A stretch of DNA of 64,000 nucleotides from Antedon mediterranea (GCF_964355755.1 NC_092674.1:16313001-16377000), one strand, 5' to 3'; shown: positions 10,838 through 22,099, numbered from the stretch's first letter. The notes: generated from the sequence alone by a model not told the origin. Numbers and translations are program-made.

Positions 10838-11395
10838 TAAAGATGTATTGTCCCTTTGACTAATTTCAAAAAAATAAAAAATAAAAGATTTGGAAAAAAG
10901 GTGGGTCATTTTGAAGTATCATAATAGTTATTAACTATCACCAAAAAATTTTCGAAAAAAAAAAAAATTTAACTGAAATACAGACGTTTTTTTGTTAAAA
11001 AAATAACTTTGACTTCCAGTCAAAGTTTTCAATCAAAACATATCCCATAATGAAACGCGCTTGTTTGGCTACTCTGTATGCATAATCATAAAACTTCCTC
11101 ATGATCTGTGTGAAAATACCTTCTTAACCGTGACGGGTTGTAAACAATCCTAATTTAGCATATGCATAATGCGTACTCATGGTTTGAAATCTTTGTTTAC
11201 TTTCGCTCGTGACGATTTTCCAGATGAAATGTAATCAAACTAATTTACCTGTTAATTACGTAAACTTGTTGTTTTTGGCTCAAATTTTCGACTTAAAGTG
11301 AATAACTTTAATATTACTTAGATATGGCCACTTTAAATTTAGAATATTTTGACCTTCATTTTTTTGTGTTTCAAGGGACAATACATCTTTAAACA
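10838..11395. mobile_element. MITE with TTTAAAGATGTATTGTCCC ends
   Basis: Left end TTTAAAGATGTATTGTCCC and right end GGGACAATACATCTTTAAA are exact inverted repeats. A second copy, with the same internal blocks (GTGGGTCATTTTGAAGTATC, TGACTTCCAGTCAA), lies at about 59,236-59,799. No ORF; non-autonomous. Confidence 0.85.
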
Positions 11396-11899
11396 ACTCA
11401 ATTACAATTTTAATTGTTTACATTAAATTAATTGTAACTCTATCCATATAAAATGATTTAATATATGTTGTTTCAAGATATATTTCCTCCTCTGAAAATG
11501 TGTCAGGAAAACAATGATTTTGGGTGACAATTACAATTTTTATAATTCATTGGTAACAAATATTATTAACTAAAAACCATTTTGATACATCCTGTAAATT
11601 ATGATATTTCTGATATTTTTAATGTCGCTATGATTAAATATCTTTATATTTTCTTCTTTTTCAGATGAATATGTTTAGTTCTTAAAAGAGCTAACATGAT
11701 ATATCTTGATTTGCCAGTTAGCTTCACAGATTTCCCTGCAAATATAAAAAAAAAGTATAGCAGAAATAAATTTATTTCTCACTTTATCAAAATTGAATCA
11801 AAGATTTTATACAAATAAAGGCATCTACAGCATATAATAATTGGTAAATAATTGCTTAAAAATAAATAAAATTGTCAATTTTAATAAAAAAATCTTTTT
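11396..11899. other. AT-rich non-coding stretch
   Basis: Nothing recognisable between the MITE and the minisatellite. Confidence 0.4.
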
Positions 11900-12388
11900 G
11901 TGGCACATACTCGACTGCGGCGCTTACTGAACTGTGGCGCTTACTGGACTGCGTCGCTTACTGGACGGTGGGACTTTGTGGATTGTGGCGTTTACTGGAC
12001 TGCGGCGCTTACTGGACTGTGGTGCTTATTAGACTGTGGCGCTTACTGGACGGTGGCACTTTGTGGATTGTGGCGTTTACTGGACTGCGGCGCTTACTGG
12101 ACGGTGGCGCTTACTAGACTGTGGCGCTTACTGGACGGTGGCACTTTGTGGATTTTGGCGTTTACTTGACTGTGGCGCTTACTTGTGTGGTGCGTACTGG
12201 ACTGAGGCGCTTACTGGACTGTTGCGCTTACTAGACTGCGGCGCTTACTGGACTGCGGCGCTTACTGGACTGCGGCGCTTATTAGACTGCGGCGCTTACT
12301 GGACGGTGGCGCTTACTAGACTGTGGCGCTTACTGGACGGTGGCACTTTGTGGACTGCAGAGCTTACTGTGGCGCTTTGTGGATTGTG
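11900..12388. repeat. 17-bp GC-rich minisatellite
   Basis: Unit about GGCGCTTACTGGACTGC, repeated some 25-28 times with substitutions that create sub-variants (GGACGGTGG, TTTGTGGATTGTGG). Because 17 is not divisible by 3, each frame cycles through the same 17-residue peptide; all three forward frames are open for long runs. No splice or start context supports a gene. Confidence 0.9.
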
Positions 12389-12536
12389 GATGACTACTTA
12401 CAAATGGATCTGTATTTTGCTGTGTTGGTGGTCTATGTATTTGCTGTGGTCCTGTTGCATTGTATGCCATACCTGTTCTCATTCCCTAAAATAAAGAAGT
12501 ATTCAACACTTGTTATATATATATTGATTACTTATG

Positions 12537-12985
12537 TCCCGTTCAAACTAACACACATTTTTGTCCGCACTGTTCCGCATTCAGTGTGTGTCATTTAATG
12601 TTGTCACAAATATTTTACGCATCGTACCCTAGGTCACATGGTCTGCATGGGCAATCTATTACCTAAAAAACCAGCGTAAATTATGCACAAATTATTATCA
12701 CCCATGTCGTGAAATGCGTGTCATTTCCCACAATAACATCTGAGACAACAATCAATTGATTGTTGTCTCAGATAACATGCACGGCTGCAACCATGGTGCG
12801 CATCATTGCACAGTTCAGGAATATGGATGCAGGCGCAAATATTCAGTAATGTTGAACATTTGTGCATGCATTACATGCAATGTCCCTCAAATTTCCGCAA
12901 AATGGTACACATGATTCCCACATTGTAATGAATTCAATGCGGGGCAGTGCAGGACCAATATTCGTGTCAACATAGTTTTACTTTA
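12537..12985. mobile_element. Foldback MITE centred on a perfect palindrome
   Basis: The left end (from about TCCCGTTCAAACTAACACAC) is imperfectly complementary to the right end (about ATTCAATGCGGGGCAGTGCA onward). At the centre, 12,738-12,773, is a 36-bp perfect palindrome (ATCTGAGACAACAATCAA and its complement). No coding sequence. Confidence 0.65.
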
Positions 12986-13039
12986 TAAAATCATGAACAT
13001 TCTTTGTATAAATATATCTATTTTGTTATATTGAATTGA

Positions 13040-13245
13040 TTGGTATTGACAAACTTTTCTTAATCGTTAATTCTCAACAGAGTTTATTCAATAACGAACG
13101 AAGGCTTTTGAATTATTATAATTATTCATTTGTTTACCTTAACATACCATATATTAATTTAGTTTTGTTATTGTTATTGACAGACCTTTCTTAATCGTTC
13201 TCAACAGAGTTTATTCAATAACGAACGAAGGCTTTTGAATCATTT
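13040..13245. repeat. Short dispersed repeat, two adjacent copies
   Basis: Blocks containing CTTTTCTTAATCGTT or CCTTTCTTAATCGTT and CAACAGAGTTTATTCAATAA, then CGAACGAAGGCTTTTGAAT, occur at about 13,050 and 13,170, and a third time at 16,200. Family unknown. Confidence 0.8.
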
Positions 13246-13395
13246 TAACTTTATTGTACAAATACATTTACATGACAAAAGGATCATAGGAAATAAGCTA
13301 AATATTAATTATTATTATTTGTTATATTTTCAAAACTGTGAATTCAGAACTTATGTAGGAAATGAGACATACCATTTGTTGATTAGATGCCACAA

Positions 13396-14036
13396 CAGGC
13401 CCGTAGCCAGGGGGGGTTTTTATGGTTCGGGCGAACCCGCCCTTTACAGCGAACCCCCTTAACCAACTGCGAACCCCCATCCTCGACATGCCCAATACCT
13501 CACCCTCATCTCCAAAAATCCTCCAAATACGTGCCCCACAGTACAAAAAGTTGTTTGTAAATTGAAAAATTCGTAAACTTGTTCGTGAACCTTCTTTTCT
13601 GTATGAGCGTCAACTAGTGATACGTGTCTGTAAATTTCTAAAAGCTGCAAATGAATTGCCGATTTTAACCTGAAAAATAAATGTTTGGTCCCTGCATGTA
13701 ACATGATATTGACGCGTCTCATAGCGAGCTGGCGCACGAACGATTCGTACAAAGGACACTGTCAGACAACTGCGTACTTATAATTGTTTAGATCACTGGC
13801 AGTCAGGCAGCATGCATAAAGTATATAGCCTTCCGACGTACATCAGTATTTATGTGTGACTATGAAGTATAATGTATCATAGAGGATTATAGTGAATATT
13901 AATATTTTACACTATAATATCTATGGTATCAAGTACTGTAGTTCACATTATGGCATCCGATTATTTTGAGAGTTGACCCAAATATTTAGTGTCCGAACCC
14001 CCCCCCCCCCCTTGACAGATCCTGGCTACGGCCCTG
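13396..14036. mobile_element. hAT-like MITE with CAGGSCCGTAGCCAGG ends
   Basis: Left terminus CAGGCCCGTAGCCAGG, right terminus CCTGGCTACGGCCCTG. CACAA abuts both ends as a probable target duplication (5 bp visible). Both subterminal zones mention CGAACC and C-runs (13,997-14,011). No transposase ORF survives. Confidence 0.75.
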
Positions 14037-14964
14037 CACAATCTGTCCAGAAAAAGCTCCTGATCTCCAATCAGCTGGCTGACCTCCCTGCAACAACAAT
14101 GGAACATACCAAATACTAGTAAACTAATTTTGATTAAAAAACAAACTGAAAGTAATTGTAACAATAGAAGCACTTAGTAGAATATAAAGTAGTTGTTGTG
14201 GTAGATGACTAGTAATTTTATTTTACATGATGTTAAATGGTTTAGTAAACATTAAAATATTAATTAAAAAATATTTTTTAGTAACATTATCATTATATCA
14301 TATTGCCTTTTCATATTCAGTACTGGATTTTCATCTACAAAATGTAAAATAAAAAGTAATAGAATATGCTCAAATATTTCACTAAAATCATAGTTATCAC
14401 TTCTTTGAACTAATATTAACATCAATTCCATATTACAAGGAAAGTTTAAAAGTACAGTAAAAAAAAAAGATTATTTTCAAGGCTTAACTAATTATTATAT
14501 TCGACACAAAATTAATATGATCACACACAATAACTGAAAAAAATGATTAAAATAACTCTTAATACACAATATGTGCAGATACTGCTGAGGAATGAGAATA
14601 GGTCCATCCCTTCTATGCACTATATAGAGGTAATATTTAACTAGTAGTTTGCACAGTTGAAAAGAGTCCATTTCTCAACAAGAGAGGCACACAAATAATA
14701 CTATTTTAGAAGAATGTTTTCACCCACCTCACATCAAAGAACTTTAAATATTTGACAACTAACAACTTTATAAACATTTAAGAACATTAGGAAAGAAATT
14801 TTAAAAAAAAGAAAAATAAATTATATTTAAAAAAAAATCATAATTATAGCACAAAAATAAACACACAATTTAATATATGTGCAGTTGATACAATATACCA
14901 TACAATGTACTAGAAGTTAAAAAACACAAGGAAAAAATAGAAATTGTTGCAAATATAAAACGGT
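14037..14964. other. AT-rich non-coding stretch
   Basis: Nothing recognisable; no exon-like ORF. Confidence 0.4.
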
Positions 14965-15557
14965 TTTAAAGGCCAGGTGCGGGCAAAAAATTTCTATTGA
15001 TCATACATTCCAATAATTATCGATCTACAGTTTCCCCTATGTTTCATAATTTTTGGGATTTTATTTGTGTTACACGAGCTTGTTGAAAATAAGCACTTTC
15101 TTATCAGTGGGGGGATAGTTCAAATTATAGTAAAATCTCTATTCTTTTGTACACAAATTTTGTAAATAGAGAGGCATTTTAAAAAGGTATGAAAAATAAA
15201 TGGTGTGGTAAAAAATGTTATCAGATATATAGGTAATATAACTTGAATATTACATTTCAACATACATTCAACTTCAGATTTTTATTTTCATGCTATAGCA
15301 AAAATTATCCACCGTATATCCACCATCTTTTTTCACCGTCTAGGGAGTCACCAGACATGTTATTACATTAGGTTAACTACCTAACTACTGAAAAAAAGTC
15401 TTCCTGGTTTTTATGGAAGAATTTTGCCAAATTTTGTATTTGACCACATTAAGGGAAATTCATGTTTTTTCGTCTCGATTTCTGTTACAAATATTTGATT
15501 TATGTACAATTAACCAAATATTATATTTAAAATTCATGCCTGTACCTGAGCTTTAAA
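14965..15557. mobile_element. MITE with TTTAAAGGCCAGGTGC-type ends
   Basis: Left end TTTAAAGGCCAGGTGCGGGCA and right end TGCCTGTACCTGAGCTTTAAA are about 21-bp imperfect inverted repeats. A truncated relative lies inverted at 927-1318. Non-coding. Confidence 0.75.
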
Positions 15558-15642
15558 GTGACATGCTAAAATCCTAAAAATAAAACCCTTAATGCAAAAT
15601 TGAACAATAATTTTGAATTATTAATATTAATATCATACAATT

Positions 15643-15790
15643 GGTTCCTACTTGGATGCAACGCAAGTACGTGAGCACAACATATGTAATTTGACCAATC
15701 ACGATGCAATGGATCATCCAAACTGTCGCTTGTGATTGGTCAACTCACTTGCGTTGTTCTCACATTCTTGCGTTACGTCCTAGTGGAACC
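15643..15790. mobile_element. 148-bp MITE with long GGTTCC TIRs
   Basis: The left arm GGTTCCTACTTGGATGCAAC continues GCAAG.ACGTGAG and is mirrored by the right arm ending GTTACGTCCTAGTGGAACC, with TGACCAATCAC in both arms. The arms cover most of the element, so it can fold into a hairpin. Confidence 0.85.
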
Positions 15791-16189
15791 AGCTTTTAGG
15801 TCTAAACCTATACTTTATGATTATTATTTAGGCTTTTTTTACTCTATTATGTCATTACATTCCAAACTAACTACCAGATTTCTGACATTATCATTTGTAA
15901 ATAAACTTTAAAATTTGTTTTAGTCATGTTTGGAAGATTTGATTGAACAAAAACTTATATTACATCTTTAAAAATATAAAGTAGTTTTTTTTTTTATATG
16001 GAATAATAACTTTATTAAAACTGTAAAAACTAAAATGGCCTATTAAAAGTCTGATTTTATAAATCTTCTTTTTTCTTGATTTTCAAGAAAAACACATCTT
16101 TAAAAAAAGTTGTAGCTTAAATTGCATTTTTCATTTACACAAGTAAAAATAAGAATTTTAATTATATAAATATTGTTTAATTTCGTTTT

Positions 16190-16305
16190 TTTATTGTTAT
16201 TAACAGACCTTTCTTAATCGTTAATTCTCAACAGAGTTTATTCAATAACGAACGAAGGCTTTTGAATTATTATAATTAGTCCATTGTTTACCTTAACATG
16301 TCATA
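16190..16305. repeat. Third copy of the dispersed CGAACGAAGG repeat
   Basis: Matches 13,040-13,245, including GTTATTAACAGACCTTTCTT and CGAACGAAGGCTTTTGAATT. Confidence 0.8.
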
Positions 16306-16558
16306 ATTCATAATTATTATCCTAGCAGTATCTTCATTGCAGTACTTTGATTAATATGAATTAACAAACGCTTTCCTGGTAGCTGCATAAATTATTTACA
16401 GGGTGCTTTTAGCCATATGATAATACACATCCGTTGCTGTGATAGCAATCAATGCAAGCCACATCAAGATCTGAACTTTACATTTCCAACAAAGTCTAGT
16501 AGTTTATTTGATCAAAATAAAACAATGTAAATTTGAAAATTAGATTCTCCAGACTGTA

Positions 16559-17011
16559 ATTAAAGACACTAGCCCTGCGTTTCTTTGACCTAATTTAAGG
16601 TTACACACTATACACACATATTATATGGACCTATTGCGATATTTCTTCGTCTTTAAACGGTTAAAAATGTGAAAAATAAGTCGATTCTAATAATTTTAGC
16701 GGTCCGTTATAAATCCAAATATATATCGCGCACGGATTGATATTTCCATATTTTTATGTAATGCACCCACTTCGACCGATCGAATGAAAGGGTGACCAAA
16801 TAAAAGAACCGTAACTTTTCAGCGAAAATACCAAGTCTTCTCCAATTTATTTTAACAGATTCTGGCAAAAAAGCTACTAAAGGTACAATTCATAGTGCAT
16901 TGTTTTTTCACTTCACCCACATTTAAGACAAGAAATGACCTGGTTTAATGTTTTTAAAGTTATGCATTATTTTTACAAAAAGTCAAAAATTGCAGGTCTA
17001 GTGTCTTTAAT
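16559..17011. mobile_element. MITE with ATTAAAGACACTAG ends
   Basis: Left ATTAAAGACACTAGCCCTGC, right GCAGGTCTAGTGTCTTTAAT: inverted repeats of about 20 bp. It ends in TTAA-like motifs like two other MITE families in this window. The following stretch to 17,915 holds no recognisable feature. Confidence 0.75.
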
Positions 17012-17914
17012 AAAAACATCAACAAAATACTGGAAATACAAAACTAGAACCATAAACAGTTGTATAGATATGGTATACAGATATATTGTTTAATTTTTAA
17101 CATTTTGTTATTAAAACCAGTTTTTGTTTCTTCTTTATACTGTGTGAACTCTTCAATCAAGGACTGTTCTCCCATAGGGCACAGTAGCCTACTCACAGTG
17201 GCCGAGTGTGAACTAGTACACTGGGGTAACCCCCTACTCGTCTCCAAAGTGCACACAAGCATTTTGTGTACATTGGACCTACAGTTTACAGTCCTTAACC
17301 GCACAAGACGACGGGAAGAAATATATTAAATATTAAAATATTTTCTGCTATCAATTTGATATGTAAGCCAATACAAAGCCTGCATTAAACTATAGAGAAT
17401 AGAAAACTATTCAGTAATAGAGGGGGTATTTTGGGGGCGGGGGGCAGAGGTCACACGACACCATGACATCATCTCTAAATGAAGGGGTCACATACATACA
17501 GAAAATATACTAAATGTCTGTTGATTTAGTAGCACTGATCTCAATGGTAGCATATTAGGCCTACAAATGAAACATATTAAAATAATTATAAGCTAAAATA
17601 ATTATGTATTTTGTATACAGTAAATGATATTAAAATATATTTTAAGATAACTAAAACTAATTTTATCAATATGCTTTTTGTAAATTCATATTCAGCACCA
17701 TTATGAAACATGTTAATGTTATTAATAATCATTGATCAAACTGTTATATACTGTATATTAAATGTTCATACAGTACACTCCAACAACTCCAGGACCAAAC
17801 AAAAGTTTACCCTTAATACGGCCGTTATGTTAGCACACATATTGCTCCTAGTTCATTTTATTGGGAAATTATCCCCTAAATAGGGGGTGTTACAAAGATT
17901 ATTTTAAGCCGTTA

Positions 17915-18240
17915 ATGTTACTTTATGAGATATGAGTTCAGTATGTTACCCTTTATGAGATAGGAGTTCAGTAGGCCTATGTTACCCTTTATGAGATAGG
18001 AGTTCAGTATGTCACCCATTATGAGATAGGAGTTCAGTATGTTACCCTTTATGAGATAGGAGTTCAGTATGTTACCTTTTATGAGATAGGAGTTCAGTAT
18101 GTTACCCTTTATGAGATAGGAGTTCAGTATGTTACCCTTTATGGGATAGGAGTTCAGTATGTTACCCTTTATGGGATAGGAGTTCAGTATGTTACCTTTT
18201 ATGAGATAGGAGTTCGGTATGTTACCCATATGAGATAGGA
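17915..18240. repeat. 30-bp minisatellite abutting the virus-like island
   Basis: Unit about GAGATAGGAGTTCAGTATGT plus TACCCTTTAT, about ten copies. The period (30) is a multiple of 3, so one minus frame reads an open GNILNSYLIK repeat, an artefact. The last, shortened unit (TATGAGATAGGA) runs directly into coding sequence of the next feature. Confidence 0.9.
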
Positions 18241-19136
18241 GGTGATCTGTATGCTAGATCGATTAAAAGCCAATCTCGTTTGCGTGTCGTTGTCGTTCAT
18301 CGGCCAGGCGTTGACGGTAGAATGCACAGCGCTCTATCAAATCTGCTCGCCAGCTGTGAAAACGTACGTCTCTTGACCGAATATCATTTGGCGGCCGTGC
18401 GCAATTCGGCCACGAACATTATTGTGACCGGTCCTAAAATTCAATCGAAATCTAACGGCATGAATGATGGCGAAGATGACAACAACAACAACAACACAGA
18501 AGACTTGGTTACCGGAGCAGCCGGAGCGAATCTGATCAAAGCCAGAACCATGGGCGTTCCAATGGCAACTTCTCTACTGGACGACGTTAACAAAACGAGC
18601 ACAGTAGACGAAAAAGAGAAACTTATCGGCGATCTAGTCAGATGCAGAAAGGAGAAGGAAAAGTTGAGAAAGAGTTTTCTTTTCGATAAAAGACGTGAAC
18701 GACACTTGTTACCGGTTATGACGACCGAGGATGTTGGTGACGAGAGAAGTATGTATGTATAAAAACTCAATCGGGACTCGAACAGGCATCCGCCTCTCTC
18801 GATGTTCTCGTCAGAAACGTTCTATTGGGATCAATACCGGTGTCAGGGGGAGGCGCCGGCAACGTTGCACGCCACGGAACAACGTCTGCGCTTCCAGCGA
18901 AAATGTTACAGCAGATTGTCAGCGATTGTTCGGCATCGTGGCAAGATTTCATCGTCACTGCTCGACGATTGGATGAAAGAATACGGCGTACCGCTGAAAC
19001 CGTGGACAAAGAGAGCGTTTGAGGACATTGAAATGATGATGCCTCTTCTGCCCTACTTTCGATCAGGCTGTGGACGGCGTATGCTCGCCGAAATGCTCGA
19101 CGTTTCTGAACATGATTTCACGTCAACTTTTCAGCT

Positions 19137-19173
<37 letters not shown>

Positions 19174-19182
19174 TCTTCTTGA
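18241..19182 (+). pseudogene. Virus-like gene, 5'-truncated and frame-broken, unknown family
   Basis: Open coding begins at the edge of the minisatellite with no ATG and runs to a stop at 18,760-18,762. It includes a hydrophilic D/N-rich linker (about 18,460-18,500, with GEDDNNNNNTEDL) and a charged helix (KEKLIGDLVRCRKEKEKLRK). Protein-like sequence then continues in the minus-one-shifted frame from about 18,750 to a stop at 19,020-19,022 (SGLEQASASLDVLVRN, SASWQDFIVTARRLDE). The first frame again looks coding at about 18,970-19,130 (EDIEMMMPLLPYFR) and ends in a Thr/Ser triplet run. I read this as one gene with at least two frameshifts and a missing start. Function unknown. It converges with, and slightly overlaps, the Kelch-like gene. 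Confidence 0.45.
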
Positions 19183-20975
19183 TCGTCGAAAGAGAGAGAA
19201 TCTGTGTTGTTTCTTTGTGGAATTCAAAACGGATGCATGCAGCACTGTCGGTCGCACTGCACCATCGGGAAAGAGAAGCGGTGCGCACGCAACAATTGTA
19301 CCGTGCTCGAGTTTTATTTTTCTGTTGACAATCTGTATTCGAAATTCGTCGACAGCAGCAGAAGAAGCAGCAGCAGCAGCAACAGACTGTTGGAAAACAA
19401 AAGTGTCTACAATGCCGTTACAGCCGATGCGTTGAACAGTGTTTTCGTGTTTCACCTCGCCTATCCATTCACCGGGCGTAGGATGCAATGGTGCCGTTGT
19501 TTTCACGAACCTTCCCGACGGTACGTGTACAGTGATGACGGTGTTGCCGTGGAACGCTACAATCGTGTTTGCGTCAAAGAACGAATGCACACTGGTACGT
19601 TTCACATTCTTTTGCTTTTCGTTTTCGTCCATGGAAATTGGATGTCTGAGTAGGACGTTCCACGTTGTTCGGGTACGTCGCAACATCACCAGAAGATGAT
19701 CACCCGCTTGATCCACGTACCATGCGCATAGGTCGCGACCGTGTTGACACGTTGCGTGCGACGTGTACAATTCACCGCCGACGCCCGTATCCAACGACTG
19801 TTCCACGCTCCACGCACCACTATCCAAATCGAACGTTTCAAATTCTTTAGCTCCACCACCGCTTAGTATCAACAAATCTTCGTTCATTCTCGTCAGGCAT
19901 ACCGATTCGTCTGTACGCTTCGTTGTAGAGTTTTGCAATCTTACGAACGTTCCAACGATGGCATTGTATCGATGAAGACGCATCGTCGCGTTCTCCTCGT
20001 CTGCTGGAGATACTGTGTACGCCAGATTCCGAACTACGGTAGTTCGATAGAACGGTGCCGTCATGAACGAAGCGGTAACGTGTACGTATTCTTCCAGCTG
20101 CTGTTATGGTATTGATGGTGGTGGAGGTGGCGTTGTTGTTCCGAAAGTGGCAATTTGTCGATGACTGTGACGAACACCCAACGCCGATTGCTCGTTCAAT
20201 CGATGATGATGAAACACTTGTTTTACATAATGTCTCAAATCTTGAACCAGTTGATTGATGGAGGAGAGACGTACAAACGCGATTCTGTACAGCATTTCCG
20301 AATCGTTCAGTAATCTGCCTCGTATGAGTTTAACGAGAGCGTGTTGTTTTCTTCGATGTTCCGTTTTGCCGTTTTTGTTAATCCATGTGTGCACAAGATG
20401 CCAAAGATACGATTCTGGCATATAGTACACACTGTCGTGCGATTTTACTTCTGTCGGCTGATCGTGTCTGGCCGTATCCAGCCAGGTCATCAACTCTTCC
20501 CACTTGAGTTCCTGTTCGTGCAGTTTAATTTTGCCAAACGTTCTGCAAATGGCCAAGATGAAATTCTGTCGGCGGTTCTTCTGGCTTTCAGCAGATCGTG
20601 CATGCACATCTCGTACACGGCAGACGTAAACACGCAGATGGTGTCCTTGCAGCCAATCTTCTCGGCTATACTCAAGCAAGAGATTCGATCCTGATAGGAA
20701 AGAGTGGCGACAAAGTATGAGTTTCTATTCGTGTTCATGAACGTCAACAACGCGTCAACAAGTTGATCGTTTGCCATTCCAATAATGTTTACGCACCCTT
20801 TAGGCTTTTTACTCTCGTACGTGGGTATTATCCAAACCATAATCGTTTTGTCTTTCGATGTACATACTCGAATCTGTTCAGATCCTTTGTAGCCCAACGT
20901 TCTCGGTCGTTGACCGACGTATGCTAGATCTTCACGCGCTTTGTGATGATTGACAAGCAAACGTTTCTCTTCCAT
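19123..20975 (-). pseudogene. BTB-BACK-Kelch-like protein, broken by a frameshift and a stop
   Basis: Starts at ATG 20,973-20,975 (MEEKRLLVNHHKARED). The first part carries a BTB-like C-terminal half (QLVDALLTFM, then SCLSIAEKIGCKDTI). Its frame ends at 20,490, but from about 20,590 the neighbouring frame continues as a BACK-like helical segment (ESYLWHLVHTWINKNGK, then RRKQHALVKLIRGRLL), ending at TAA 20,104-20,106 after a proline run. Past that stop the same frame stays open to 19,123 and contains a Kelch-type blade (LLILSGGGAKEFETFDLDSG) and a C-terminal Arg/Ser-rich tail from a triplet run. Kelch-like proteins are usually CUL3 E3-ligase substrate adaptors; poxviruses encode relatives. Broken by one frameshift (about 20,565-20,590) and one nonsense codon. 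Domain order fits; individual matches are weak. Confidence 0.5.
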
Positions 20976-21037
20976 CTTGTTGTTAACGTCCCGGTTTTCT
21001 TTGTTTGTTTTCGTAAAACACACACACACAAATAATA

Positions 21038-22024
21038 ATGGTATCACGATTCCATCCTTACGCCGCCGGTGATGGTATTAGATGGTACACGGGCATACAG
21101 CCAAATTCACCGATCAAAGCGACAGAACGTCGTGGCGAGTACAGACTCGATGAGACAGACATGACGGCCGGTACGTCGCGTATACCAAATTTCGGCGATA
21201 GAAGAAACTTTATGTATCCAACGTCAACTCACGCACAAAAGGATACGGACGGTGTTCGTGACATAACAACGTATCACGAATTCTTCAACAGATCCATTCA
21301 ATTCAATCGAGGCGATATGCTGTTTCTTTACAACGGTCAAAGGAAAATGTCTACTGCAACACCGGCTCCTGTAAACTGTTACGCGTTACCCGAACCCAGT
21401 TTTAAAGCGAGTACGGACAAGGCAACGGTGCCGTTGCCTCACCTCCAAAACATCATCAAAGAAGAGGTTACACTCGACATCAACGACTGTTTCGATCGCG
21501 ACGTGCCGCACAACGAATACATCAAAACGGTGTGTCAACGACGTGGATTCGACAGCTTTGGAACCGTACTGGCACGCATGAAAACTCCTAGAGATTTCCT
21601 CTCTTACTTTCTGCCTATCGGCTATCAGCTTTCTTTCGGTGGCAATCAATGGTTTACGAACGAATCGTATCCGTGCATAACAACGCAACATTTCGGTAAG
21701 ATGATTACAACACTGTCTGGAGTTCACGAATCGTGTCGATTGAATGCAAAAGCGGGTACTAAACTGTACTTGGCCGTTGGCATGCTACCCGGAGTAACCG
21801 ACGCTCTTAACTATCCATATCCTTCGCTGTTTTTTAGCAACGATCATTATATTCCCAATCAACTAAAGTCTATGGGATTTGTTTGTCGATCGAGAAACGG
21901 TTGTGTGACGCCGTGTATGGTGAAAGCCATCGGAGAGTTTGCTACCGATTTCTACGGTAACGTTCGCAGTCCCGAGATTGAACTGTTTATGAACAGATAC
22001 TTTCGACCGTATCACTTTTCTTGA
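21038..22024 (+). CDS. Intact 328-residue protein of unknown family
   Basis: ATG at 21,038 to TGA after PYHFS, uninterrupted. No signal peptide, membrane segment or low complexity. Aromatic- and proline-rich with a globular look: N-terminal RFHPYAAGDGIRWYTG, central DFLSYFLPIGYQLSFGGNQW, then CITTQHFGKMI, AVGMLPGVTDALNYPYPS, and six cysteines, three of them close together in the C-terminal third (CRSRNGC then CMVK). The composition resembles a virion structural or enzyme-like protein, but I recognise no family. It sits head-to-head with the Kelch-like gene (start codons 62 bp apart) across a (CA)n run, and is followed by another (CA)n and the coiled-coil gene. Intactness between broken neighbours suggests recent insertion or retained use. 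Confidence 0.7.
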   Translation: MVSRFHPYAAGDGIRWYTGIQPNSPIKATERRGEYRLDETDMTAGTSRIPNFGDRRNFMYPTSTHAQKDTDGVRDITTYHEFFNRSIQFNRGDMLFLYNGQRKMSTATPAPVNCYALPEPSFKASTDKATVPLPHLQNIIKEEVTLDINDCFDRDVPHNEYIKTVCQRRGFDSFGTVLARMKTPRDFLSYFLPIGYQLSFGGNQWFTNESYPCITTQHFGKMITTLSGVHESCRLNAKAGTKLYLAVGMLPGVTDALNYPYPSLFFSNDHYIPNQLKSMGFVCRSRNGCVTPCMVKAIGEFATDFYGNVRSPEIELFMNRYFRPYHFS

Positions 22025-22048
22025 CGCGACACACACACACACACACAC

Positions 22049-22057
22049 TATATAATA
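22049..22057 (+). promoter_or_regulatory. Candidate TATA box for the coiled-coil gene
   Basis: TATATAATA lies 43 bp upstream of the ATG at 22,100 in a 75-bp gap after the previous stop. Spacing suits a short viral-type promoter. Confidence 0.35.
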
Positions 22058-22099
22058 ACGTGTCAGAGCAAAAAAAAAAATCATTCAGATTCGTTCGGT

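Noticed and set aside
11872-12494. Overlapping W/L/C-rich ORFs in three frames
   Set aside because: Products of the 17-bp minisatellite; no start, splice or composition support.
17918-18229. 103-residue minus ORF with a GNILNSYLIK repeat
   Set aside because: Artefact of a 30-bp minisatellite.
18749-18785. A possible 37-nt intron (GTATGT...CAG) in the first island gene
   Set aside because: Too short for a normal animal intron and no other island gene is spliced; a frameshift is simpler.
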